The notes under the pieces were generated by a model. That model saw nothing but the letters and a program-made list of their open reading frames with translations, ran no database searches and was not told the DNA's origin. The position numbers and the translations under genes are program-made. This document shows, piece after piece, positions 45,270 through 53,391 of a DNA stretch of 64,000 nucleotides (its first letter is position 1; each line of letters starts with the position of its first letter). Source of the DNA: Sulfuricaulis sp040901545 (GTDB lineage Bacteria; Pseudomonadota; Gammaproteobacteria; Acidiferrobacterales; Sulfurifustaceae); the NCBI RefSeq assembly GCF_040901545.1, contig NZ_JBBDYL010000004.1, positions 147,228 to 211,227 on the forward strand. The letters are read 5' to 3'.

Positions 45270-46616
45270 TCAGCTACCGTGACCCCGCTGAATGGGTCGA
45301 GGTATTCCGCCATTTCCCGTATTCACAATCTTCGACTCATCAGTCACCACCGGTGATCCACAACCTGCCATCGGTGTTTGTTCGCCATATTGCTTGAGTA
45401 AGGTTGTGTACAGTTTAACAAGTTTTAAACTTAGTCCACCGATGTCAAACTCAGTCTCAACCTTGCGCCGCGCGGCGCGGCTCATTTGCGGCCAGATTTC
45501 CGGATGGTCGCAGAGATAGATGATTCGCTCGGCAAGATCGTTAACACTTCGCTCGGCAACCAGAAACCCAGATTCACCATCGGTCACCAATTCAGGGATG
45601 CCGGCGTGTTTCGTGCTGATGACTGGAAGCCCCACGGCCATGGCTTCCTTGATGACATTCGGAATTCCTTCTTCGTCACCATCCTCTGCAGTGACGCTCG
45701 GCGCCAGCAGGATATGGGATACCTCCATCATTGCCACGATTTCTTGGTGGCTCATCCAATCATGCAACCGGACTTGCGTGCCGACGCCAAATTGCTCGAT
45801 CAAACGTTCGATCTCAATACGAAGTGGCCCGTCACCGACGATGTCGTAAACAACCGTGCGCCCCGATGCAATAACCTGCGCTACCGCCTTCAGTGCATAC
45901 GTGACGCCTTTTTTCTCGACAAGGCGGCCGATGGACACCATCCGGTTCGGCTGTCTTTCGCGGAACCGAGGTTCGGTGTATTTGAACTTTGCGCAGTCAA
46001 TTCCAGAATGTAGTACGTGGATTTTCGACGGATCGCAGCCCGCTTCCATCAGCCTTCGGGCCAGATAATCGCTCACGGGAAGAAGTAGCTGGCCCATACG
46101 GAATAGTTCCGCATATCTTCGAGGGTCGGCTCGCAGGTTTTGAGTAGCGTCATAACCTCTGAAAGATGTCACCAATACACCCTCGATAGCGCCAACCTCT
46201 AGGAGTTCCAGCGCGTACAGACCGAACGGTCCAAACTGGGCATGCACAATGTCGTATTTTCGTTCTCCGATGCGTACGAAAGTTAAAGCGGCATGCAGCA
46301 ACCACAACGACATCGCCAGGCGACCATGCCGTAATACATTGAGCGAGCGTGCTACGACCCGCGGTGCACGCCAGCCGTACATGATCAGAAGCCCAAGCAG
46401 CTTGAACAGTCGGACAGCATAGTTCTTAGGTGGGGAAATTGAGTGTGTACGTCTTGATAATCCACCAATCTCGATATGCGCGGATGTATTTTTCTCCGAA
46501 TGATCAGTAGTATAGATAGTTACGTCATGGCCGCAATTCTCGACACCCAGTATCTGGTTCGCCACAAATGTTTGCGACGGTGCCGGAAAAGAACCAACAA
46601 TGTAAGCGACCTTCAC
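45270..46616 (-). CDS. Glycosyltransferase family 4
   Basis: 448 residues from GTG at 46616. The GT-B fold has 'VAYIVGSFPAPSQTFVANQILGVENCGHDV', 'YDIVHAQFGPFGLYALELL' and 'ILHSGIDCAKF'-type 'VLHSGIDCAKFKY'. In the donor domain 'VSIGRLVEKKGVTYALKAVAQ' and 'EEGIPNVIKEAMAVGLPVISTKHAGIPELVTDGESGFLV' are textbook GT4. It is followed 2 bp later by asnB copy 2. A ~450-bp patch of gene remnants lies upstream. Confidence 0.9.
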   Translation of the reverse strand: MKVAYIVGSFPAPSQTFVANQILGVENCGHDVTIYTTDHSEKNTSAHIEIGGLSRRTHSISPPKNYAVRLFKLLGLLIMYGWRAPRVVARSLNVLRHGRLAMSLWLLHAALTFVRIGERKYDIVHAQFGPFGLYALELLEVGAIEGVLVTSFRGYDATQNLRADPRRYAELFRMGQLLLPVSDYLARRLMEAGCDPSKIHVLHSGIDCAKFKYTEPRFRERQPNRMVSIGRLVEKKGVTYALKAVAQVIASGRTVVYDIVGDGPLRIEIERLIEQFGVGTQVRLHDWMSHQEIVAMMEVSHILLAPSVTAEDGDEEGIPNVIKEAMAVGLPVISTKHAGIPELVTDGESGFLVAERSVNDLAERIIYLCDHPEIWPQMSRAARRKVETEFDIGGLSLKLVKLYTTLLKQYGEQTPMAGCGSPVVTDESKIVNTGNGGIPRPIQRGHGS

Positions 46617-46704
46617 CGCACTATGTCCTTGTCAAAAACAACGTTTATCCACAGCCTTGTAGAACTGAAAATGGCGCCTCGATAATGAAGATGCAAGGTC
46701 ATCT

Positions 46705-46906
46705 TTATTCGACCCACACCGGTATCTCCAGCAACTTTCTTTTGATGCGGCGCAGACCGCGATAAAGTGCGGTACTGTGGAACACCATACCGACAGGCGG
46801 AAGGTACCGCCAGTTAAACAGTCGGTAGACGATCGTATACGCCTCGAGTCGCTCATTAAGTCGCTTCTGCTGTGTCTCGAATTCGTCCGCGACTGGTAAC
46901 CGTGCT
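46705..46906 (-). pseudogene. C-terminal remnant of a GT2 glycosyltransferase
   Basis: The minus-strand frame reads RLNERLEAYTIVYRLFNWRY, 'LPPVGMVFHSTALYRGLRRIKRK' and ends 'EIPVWVE' at a TAA (46705-46707). The intact GT2 at 48485-49447 ends with the matching ERLKAYMIVYRQFNRQY, 'FPPVGMLFHSTSLYRSLRYIKRK', 'GMPAWVE'. Only the last ~55-65 residues survive, and an in-frame TAA stands upstream. It is a duplicated, decayed copy. Confidence 0.85.
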
Positions 46907-47088
46907 TAGAGTAACAGCGGGCTCTTCCGTAGAACATCTCTTCATATTCCATATCAAAAGCCTCACGGATTAACCAATATATAGATCCGCGCCTTTTGAG
47001 GTATCCATCAAATCCGGGAGCATCGATATATTCCGTCAGATTGGCGGGGCGATATTTGTCCAGGGCGCAGTATTCGAGGCTATTACTC
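46907..47088 (-). pseudogene. Unidentified coding fragment
   Basis: An open stretch without a start codon reads YCALDKYRPANLTEYIDAPG, 'FDGYLKRRGSIYWLIREAFDMEYEEMFYG'. The composition looks like real protein, and it leads out of frame into the GT2 remnant at 46705-46906. I do not recognise the family. It is probably another truncated tailoring or transferase gene, joined to the GT2 tail by rearrangement. Confidence 0.45.
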
Positions 47089-47097
47089 TACTACAAG

Positions 47098-48267
47098 CTA
47101 AAGGCGATCTTTGATCGTCTCGTGCACCGCTTCGGCGATAATCTGGTTTCCATAGGGGCTAGCGTGAAACATGAATGGCCTAAGATTGAATTTCGCGCGG
47201 TCGAACGGTCGTTCAATGATGTTGACTACTCTTAGTCGATCCAGGTCACCGCGTGCCCGTACATGGGCGACGTAATTGCTGTAATCATAAGTTCCATTAC
47301 GTTGTTGTAGCTTGACTGCATCACTCGTCGGTATGAAAAGCACTACGCCTACAAAATCATGCTGGCGGGCGAGCGACTGGAACTCTTCGAGAATACGATC
47401 CAGTTTTTCGACCGCCGCATCAAGTTCGTAGAGATTTGGCCGGGGACCAACAGACAGGTAGTAATGCGTCGCTCGTAGGAATGCAAGCGTATACGGAAAC
47501 CTAAACACCGCTTTTCTCTGGTTAAGGGCGTACCAGTAATCTGCCTGCCGCGCCTTGTCATACGCGCGATCGTAATCCTCAAGCAAATTTGACTGAAAAA
47601 CCAAAGGATTTGATAACCATTCAAGTTTTCCATTACGATTGTGTAACATGGGCTTAAAGCCGAGTCGCATTGAGTCCATTGATCCACTATAAAACGGGCG
47701 ATAGGAATTCATCAGGCGGTTAATGTTTTCACTAAACACCCCGAGCACTACTATGTCGGTGCGGTATTTTGGCAGATTCTGCTTAAGACGTAGCAGCGCC
47801 TGATCGGTACCGTAACCACCGACTCCCCAATTCTCTACATGGCTGTTAGTCAATTTTGATAAGAAGTACGACCAAGTCTGGTCATCATTCACTTGATCGC
47901 AAAAAGTAAAGGAATCCCCATATGCAGATATTCTTACGAGTTTAGCCGCATAGGGGTTTCGACGGGCACGTTTACTGTCGATCGTATAGGACCAGTGAAT
48001 ACCATTTCCGTCGGGCGATAATTCATCGTGGCTATTCGACGGCGGAATCCACCCTGTTACTTTATCGTAGAAGCCGACCCGGAATCTTTGGAGCTCTTGC
48101 AGAGTGACGCTGTTCCGAAGCGCATCGTAATCGTCATAAATAAAACTTCTTTCCTTTCTGCTTATTACCAAAACAAATGATGCGTAAGTGAGACCTTCGA
48201 TTATGAATAAGACGACAAGTATCGTTGCGATGTGGAGCTTGTAACGTTTTAGGAGATTGATCAACAC
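47098..48267 (-). CDS. Membrane-anchored SGNH-hydrolase-like protein
   Basis: 389 residues with an N-terminal anchor (about 12-35, 'IATILVVLFIIEGLTYASFVLVI'), then a periplasmic SGNH fold. This has block I 'ISAYGDSFTFCDQVNDDQTWSYFL' (Ser nucleophile), 'VENWGVGGYGTDQALLRL' (Gly block), 'IVVLGVFSENINRL' (Asn block) and a late 'FHASPYGNQIIAEAV' (His). The Asp expected two to three residues before that His is not obvious (PFMFH), so catalysis may differ. It is similar in layout to AlgX/AlgJ-type acetylation proteins, so O-acetyl handling of the glycan is likely (inference). Confidence 0.7.
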   Translation of the reverse strand: MLINLLKRYKLHIATILVVLFIIEGLTYASFVLVISRKERSFIYDDYDALRNSVTLQELQRFRVGFYDKVTGWIPPSNSHDELSPDGNGIHWSYTIDSKRARRNPYAAKLVRISAYGDSFTFCDQVNDDQTWSYFLSKLTNSHVENWGVGGYGTDQALLRLKQNLPKYRTDIVVLGVFSENINRLMNSYRPFYSGSMDSMRLGFKPMLHNRNGKLEWLSNPLVFQSNLLEDYDRAYDKARQADYWYALNQRKAVFRFPYTLAFLRATHYYLSVGPRPNLYELDAAVEKLDRILEEFQSLARQHDFVGVVLFIPTSDAVKLQQRNGTYDYSNYVAHVRARGDLDRLRVVNIIERPFDRAKFNLRPFMFHASPYGNQIIAEAVHETIKDRL

Positions 48268-48484
48268 GAGAATTGGTTTCTAATATTCCGATTGTTGACT
48301 ACAGTTTTTTATCTGCGTGACGTGCACATGGAGTAGCGGAACGGTTCAGGTATTTCTGGATAAAAAAACAGAGAGACTTCAATATTTAATTTCCCTGCCG
48401 ATATGGATGATGTTCCGACTTGGTATCGGCCATGACTATGGCATGGCTGTTAAAAGCCCTGTTTTTTAAGCGTGCGCCAGATAC

Positions 48485-49447
48485 TTACTCGACCCATGCC
48501 GGCATTCCCATAATTTTTCTTTTTATGTAGCGTAGACTGCGATAGAGCGAAGTGCTGTGAAACAACATGCCGACGGGCGGAAAGTATTGCCGATTAAACT
48601 GTCGATAAACAATCATATACGCCTTGAGTCGCTCCCCCGGAGCGCGCACGTCGCTCGCGCGGCTGTAGTTGACGTTGGCAAAGAACTGCAATCCACGGTT
48701 GCGCACCTCGGCCTGCTTGTCGGGTGCCAGTTCGCACAGCAGGTCGAGTAGCTCGAGCGAGTCTTCGCACCACTCCCGCACCCGGGCCACATGCGTCCAC
48801 TTGCCGCCGTGTTGCCGTGCACTCGCCTTCGTTTCCTCGATATCGATTCGCCCCATTGTCGCAGCTAATTTGGCCGTGGCAGCCACGTCCTGAAAGAGGT
48901 TGTGTCGCGAGTGAAGCCCCCCGATCCGTTTGAGACCCTCGCAATGATAGAGGGTACTGCACACATAAAGTGGCGTCTTGCCCGAAAACCACCCAAGGAA
49001 GAAATCGGCTGTTGATAAACCAGCCACAAGATTCTTGCCCTCATTGATCACGGTACCATTTGCATTAATGATACGCGTTCCTGTCCGGATGATTCCCACC
49101 TGAGCACTGTGTCCGGCTGCATGCATGCATGTCTCGACAAAATCACGATCAATCTTGTCATCGTCAGGAAGCATTAGAAAATAAACGCCATGCGCCTGTT
49201 GCAGGCAGAAGTTAAAGTTGTCGTTCGGCTTCATCCCTGTCTTATGACGAAAATAGCGGATGCGCTGATCACTGTAACCTGCTACCACTTCTCGTGTATT
49301 GTCGGGTGAACAATTGTCGGCAACAACAATCTCAATATTCTGGTATGTCTGAGCCAGCGCGCTTTCCAGCGTCTCTCTCAGAAAACCATTCGCGCGGTTA
49401 TACGTCGGGATACCGATGGTAACAATCGGATTGCTGTTTTTAACCAT
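48485..49447 (-). CDS. Glycosyltransferase family 2
   Basis: 320 residues. 'PIVTIGIPTYNRANGFLRETLESALAQTYQNIEIVVADNCSPDNTREVV' opens the GT-A domain. 'YFRHKTGMKPNDNFNFCLQQAHGVYFLMLPDDDKID' supplies the DxD-like metal site. The basic C-terminus ends 'YIKRKIMGMPAWVE'. It is 2 bp downstream of the PRMT-like gene. Two broken relatives exist, one C-terminal (46705-46906) and one N-terminal (50773-51063), so this gene family has been duplicated repeatedly in the locus. Confidence 0.88.
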   Translation of the reverse strand: MVKNSNPIVTIGIPTYNRANGFLRETLESALAQTYQNIEIVVADNCSPDNTREVVAGYSDQRIRYFRHKTGMKPNDNFNFCLQQAHGVYFLMLPDDDKIDRDFVETCMHAAGHSAQVGIIRTGTRIINANGTVINEGKNLVAGLSTADFFLGWFSGKTPLYVCSTLYHCEGLKRIGGLHSRHNLFQDVAATAKLAATMGRIDIEETKASARQHGGKWTHVARVREWCEDSLELLDLLCELAPDKQAEVRNRGLQFFANVNYSRASDVRAPGERLKAYMIVYRQFNRQYFPPVGMLFHSTSLYRSLRYIKRKIMGMPAWVE

Positions 49448-49449
49448 CG

Positions 49450-50493
49450 CTACACTCTGTCAGGTTCCCTATTTTTTATCTTGTATTTGAGTTTCCAGGT
49501 ACTGAAGACAGCGATATCTTCGAATACCCATTCAAACTCTATGACATCGCCCTTTCTCACATCCTCGCCAGTTAGCCTGACACACACATTCTCGAAATGG
49601 GTCCTTGGACTCAACGGTGACGTATCGAAGGATATTTCATCGTCGAAATTAACGCGAAAATAGATACTGAGGACATCGAGGCGTCCGTCACGAGTTACCT
49701 TTTTCACATACGTGAGTCTGTTTGGCACATCGCCTTTCTTCATGGTCTCGAGATCTATCGAAAACAGTTTCTCGGGATCACAGAGAAGATGCTTCACCTG
49801 GTATGGCCAAATCCGTTGCTGCAGGTAATCGGAGATGGTGCCATCATTTTGAAACTTCTTCCAGTCTTCGCTCATGTCAAGCAGGGCGTCGAACCGGATG
49901 CCGTGCAGATTTAACTGCCAGATAAAATGGATTCGGTATTCATCGTTGAGGGTCATGGGTTCAATGAAGAAGTCAAACCTGGCTGGTATGATCTTTCCGC
50001 CCTCCTCCAACACCCGATCGCGCAACTCCGTTATGTTGTCAACGAACTTCTCATCGAACAGGTAGTAGCCGATCTGCTCATGCAGAATGACGCTTACTTT
50101 AGCGGGAGGGTTGAATTCCCTACTATGCAGCTTCAGGAAATCAATATTAATCCTGTTATTACGCTGAGCGATGAGCTTGGCCGAGTCAATAATGTCCGAG
50201 TGGTCAATTGCGTAGATCTTTTTTGGATCTTGTTGCGAAGCAAGCAACGCCAGGAGTCCCGTTCCCGTTCCCATGTCTACGACTGTGTCATTTTTTCTAA
50301 CGTATTTCTGGATCGCACGATGGTATGCGTTCACACGCACGGCGTCCGACAGCATGATCTCGTGGATGTAGTAATTACGAAATGTATCACGGCTCCACTT
50401 CTCATGCAGAGCTCGCTGTACTACGGGTTGTTCTCTTAACCATTCCTTTATTCTCAATAGCAGGCGGATCGTGATATTTATTAGGGCATTCAT
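49450..50493 (-). CDS. PRMT-like SAM-dependent methyltransferase
   Basis: 347 residues. The SAM-binding motif I VVDMGTGTGLLALLA is at about 71-85, followed by 'KIYAIDHSD' and 'INIDFLKLHSREF'. The arginine-methyltransferase 'double-E loop' region reads ILHEQIGYYLFDE, and 'RDRVLEEGGKIIPARFDFFIEP' follows with a C-terminal beta-barrel-like region. 'WSRDTFRNYYIHEIMLSD.VR..AY..AI' matches the N-terminal PRMT helix. In bacteria such proteins occur in polysaccharide and natural-product loci. Whether it methylates a sugar or an amino substituent is unknown. It is coupled to the GT2 gene downstream. Confidence 0.75.
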   Translation of the reverse strand: MNALINITIRLLLRIKEWLREQPVVQRALHEKWSRDTFRNYYIHEIMLSDAVRVNAYHRAIQKYVRKNDTVVDMGTGTGLLALLASQQDPKKIYAIDHSDIIDSAKLIAQRNNRINIDFLKLHSREFNPPAKVSVILHEQIGYYLFDEKFVDNITELRDRVLEEGGKIIPARFDFFIEPMTLNDEYRIHFIWQLNLHGIRFDALLDMSEDWKKFQNDGTISDYLQQRIWPYQVKHLLCDPEKLFSIDLETMKKGDVPNRLTYVKKVTRDGRLDVLSIYFRVNFDDEISFDTSPLSPRTHFENVCVRLTGEDVRKGDVIEFEWVFEDIAVFSTWKLKYKIKNREPDRV

Positions 50494-50564
50494 TTTATTC
50501 GTGCGCTTATCTCAGATCAGAATGGGTTTCATTTTACCCTTGGACAGTGAGCAACCTCAGAGCA

Positions 50565-50772
50565 AGGCGCACGTACTGGCAAACATATCGTCACCGGCCT
50601 CATCGTTAAACGCGGCCTTGTACCCGGCGCGCGGCATGCATAGGCGAACAGATCATCTGACTAGCGCGCATATTGGGGGTAGCGCAGTAAATGCCGTGAT
50701 TCCCTCACGGTGCCAGAATCCTCCCGTCTCGGAGCACGTTAGTCCGCGTGGTATCGGCTCGCGTAAGAAGAT
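50565..50772 (-). pseudogene. Internal fragment of a further asnB copy
   Basis: Read on the minus strand it starts YASRYHAD, and about 110 bp further PNMRASQMI follows. These match VASRYNTD and PNMQTSQVI in asnB copy 3 (51309-53333). Long runs of bases such as GTGATTCCCT and GGTATCGGCTCGCG are shared with 52230-52310 of that gene. Internal deletions and stops leave it non-functional. It is joined directly to the GT2 remnant at about 50773. Confidence 0.75.
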
Positions 50773-51063
50773 TTTTTCAACATCAGTCGATTAGGGAAGC
50801 CCTGTATAAGTACCATTCGCCCGTCGCAGACAGGAATTGAAAATTTCATTTGGAATAACCGGTGGTTGCTGCCGGAAAAACGTATTCGCGGATCTGCATA
50901 GCTACGGACAATAGACTCCATGTTGTCGGTTGAACCGTTGTCGGACACTACAAACTCCAGGTTCGAATAACTTTGGCCCAAAGCGCTTTCAAGCGTTTCC
51001 CGCAGATATCTATTCACTCTGTTGTACGTCGGGATGCCGATAGTGACCAGAGGAAAGGTTTAG
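50773..51063 (-). pseudogene. N-terminal remnant of a GT2 glycosyltransferase
   Basis: Reads MSN, an in-frame TAA, then TFPLVTIGIPTYNRVNRYLR, 'ETLESALGQSYSNLEFVVSDNGSTDNMESIVRSYADPRIRF', a clear GT2 start. A frameshift follows: the next part 'NEIFNSCLRRANGTY' is in another frame. The metal-binding region onward is lost where the asnB fragment begins. It resembles the intact GT2 at 48485-49447. Confidence 0.85.
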
Positions 51064-51308
51064 TTGCTCATATCAGCATGACATCAGTAGTTAATGGATC
51101 GTCAACATGTTGCCGGTTTGAAAGCCGATCGCGACATGAAATCTCCATAACTTTAATTCGATGCCATCAATAAATATTTCCCAGAACGTCCGAAACAAGA
51201 AAAAACGGTGACATATGCTGTGGTAGCTTAAAGGTTTTAACTGGCAGAGGAGATACAAGAGAATCAATCCTTCGGTTATTACAGGGCCGGGTAACGATTC
51301 TCCCAACA

Positions 51309-53333
51309 TTAAACGACGGCATTTTTCACTTCAGTATTTGCTTTACGTGAACACGGTTTCATGAATTCAGGTGTGTAGGTCGTAGCGATAGGCTGCTCCA
51401 ATTCCGAGATTCTCTCTTCAATCTTCCTGAATAGCGATTTGTTCTCATTGATGAAAAGCTCGTACCACAGAATGAAACTAATCGCGTTCCAATCCGTTCT
51501 CAACTGTTCATGTCGACGGAAATCAATGTAAGGATTGCGCGCCTCTGTCAGAATCAAATCAACGATCTGGCGATAATTCACAAAGAACTTTTCGTAAGGA
51601 TACGGAAAACCCATTTTAATCCGGCGCCACACGACGTCGGCCGGCAGGATATCCTCCATCGCTTTGCGCAGGATCCACTTGTGCCAGCCGTGGCGTATGA
51701 GATAGGTAACCGGCATCCGCGCCGCCGCTTCGACAACACGATAATCGAGGAATGGACAACGTGCCTCAAAAGGCATGCCCATATAGTTCTTCTCGCCTGA
51801 GCGCAGCCAGTAAGGTATCTGGGTGTTAACGATCTCTTCCCGCAACCACGCCGACAGCGTAGCAGCGTAGTATTGCCTTCCCGGTGTGCGGAGGTTTCTG
51901 ATTTTTTGGTTTTCGAGCATGGGGATCGCGGTCTTGATCCGGCGCACCAGGGGCCTTAATCCCAGCATCCCCAATATTTCCTTTCCGATGGCGGTCAGGG
52001 TGTGCTGGCGCTCTGTCCAGTGCACGGCGTTATCGACAAAATGCCCCAATCTGCCATGAATAAGATTTTCGATCTGGGCCTTCCAATAATAGCGTGAATA
52101 TCCGCCAAACATTTCGTCGCCGGCCGCACCGGTGAGCGCGACTTTAGTCCCGGCAGCGCGCATAAGCGACCAGATCACCTGACTCGTCTGCATGTTCGGT
52201 GAATGGTACGGCTCTTCCTGCAGCTCGGTGAACACCGTGATTCCCTGCCAGAAACCACCGAACCCGGGCTCGAGCACGCGGTAGTCCGTGTTGTATCGGC
52301 TCGCGACGGAGCGGGCGAACGGCTCCTCATCCCACTGCGACTCGGCGAACTTCACGGTGTAGGTGGTGATCCGGCCGGGATGGTGCCTGGCGGCAAGCGC
52401 GAGCACGGTGGAAGAGTCCAAACCCCCGCTTAGCTCTAAGGCGAGCGGCACATCGGCGCGCAGTCGGATACGCACCGCATCGTCGAGCGTCTCGCGCACC
52501 AGCCGCATCGCCTCGGGGACCGAGATATCAGTCTCATGCAGGCGTTCGCGTGGTACTTCCCAATATGTCCGAATGTTGTTCGGAAAATTATTATCAACGA
52601 CTGTCCAGCAGGCCGCCGGCAGGCTTTGGATCCCATCGAAAAAAGTGGAGTTATCGAGATCGCGCCGGCCGTCCACGCACCAATGCCAGATTGCTTCTTC
52701 ATTGACCTTCCGGCTGCTCGACACAGCCGGGACCCGGAGCAGCGATTTGATCTCCGATGCGAAATAGAGCTTTGACCCGAACTGCGTCCAATATAGGGGT
52801 TTCTTGCCAAGCCGGTCGCGGCTGAGAATCAAGCGCCGCTTCCTAAAATCATACAGAGCCAACGCCCAGAAGCCGTTGAAGCGGCTGAAGCAGCCGGTAT
52901 CCCAGATGCGGTAAGCCTCGAGCAGGACCTCGGTATCCGAGGTTGATCGGAATGTAACACCAAGTTTCACGAGTTCCTCGCGTAGTTCGATATAGTTGTA
53001 AATCTCGCCGTTGAACACCACGCAGCAAGAACCGTCCTGAGAAAACAGCGGCTGGTGGCCGCCGGCGGAGAGGTCGATGATGGAGAAACGCCGGTGGGCC
53101 AGACCGATGTTAGCGGAAAAATCTCCCGCTGAGGAAATTGACGGCAGAGCTGTGCGCACCGATTCCGGACTCGCCGGTCCCGAATAAGCCTGGTAGCGCG
53201 ACGTGTTCTGATTGATCAACACATAGCCCTCATCATCCGGGCCACGGTAGTGAATCGCGTCCGTCATGGTCTTGAGCAGCCCCGGCAAGACCACGGCGCC
53301 GCTTAGATCAACTATACCTACGATGCCGCACAT
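51309..53333 (-). CDS. asnB: Asparagine synthase (glutamine-hydrolysing), copy 3
   Basis: 674 residues. Cys2 in MCGIVGIVDLSGAVVLPGLL, 'GLAHRRFSIIDLSAGGHQPL', 'FNGEIYNYIELREEL'. The PP-loop is SGGLDSS at 302-308, with 'LTGAAGDEMFGGYSRYYW' and 'EARCPFLDYRVVEAAARMPV'. It is slightly longer than copies 1 and 2, with an insert after the first 40 residues. It follows the AsnB-like gene (53392) by 58 bp. That pairing seems to be repeated in broken form at 57894-59746. It probably amidates the glycan. Confidence 0.9.
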   Translation of the reverse strand: MCGIVGIVDLSGAVVLPGLLKTMTDAIHYRGPDDEGYVLINQNTSRYQAYSGPASPESVRTALPSISSAGDFSANIGLAHRRFSIIDLSAGGHQPLFSQDGSCCVVFNGEIYNYIELREELVKLGVTFRSTSDTEVLLEAYRIWDTGCFSRFNGFWALALYDFRKRRLILSRDRLGKKPLYWTQFGSKLYFASEIKSLLRVPAVSSSRKVNEEAIWHWCVDGRRDLDNSTFFDGIQSLPAACWTVVDNNFPNNIRTYWEVPRERLHETDISVPEAMRLVRETLDDAVRIRLRADVPLALELSGGLDSSTVLALAARHHPGRITTYTVKFAESQWDEEPFARSVASRYNTDYRVLEPGFGGFWQGITVFTELQEEPYHSPNMQTSQVIWSLMRAAGTKVALTGAAGDEMFGGYSRYYWKAQIENLIHGRLGHFVDNAVHWTERQHTLTAIGKEILGMLGLRPLVRRIKTAIPMLENQKIRNLRTPGRQYYAATLSAWLREEIVNTQIPYWLRSGEKNYMGMPFEARCPFLDYRVVEAAARMPVTYLIRHGWHKWILRKAMEDILPADVVWRRIKMGFPYPYEKFFVNYRQIVDLILTEARNPYIDFRRHEQLRTDWNAISFILWYELFINENKSLFRKIEERISELEQPIATTYTPEFMKPCSRKANTEVKNAVV

Positions 53334-53391
53334 TCAGTTTTCCTCTTAGCTCTTGTCATTGTCCTGTTTCTCTTATGCCGATCGACACATA

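Noticed and set aside
51091..51309. 72-codon minus-strand frame between asnB copy 3 and the GT2 remnant
   Set aside because: Starts inside the tail region of asnB, shows no family and no homology to neighbouring genes; probably non-coding filler or unrecognisable remnant.
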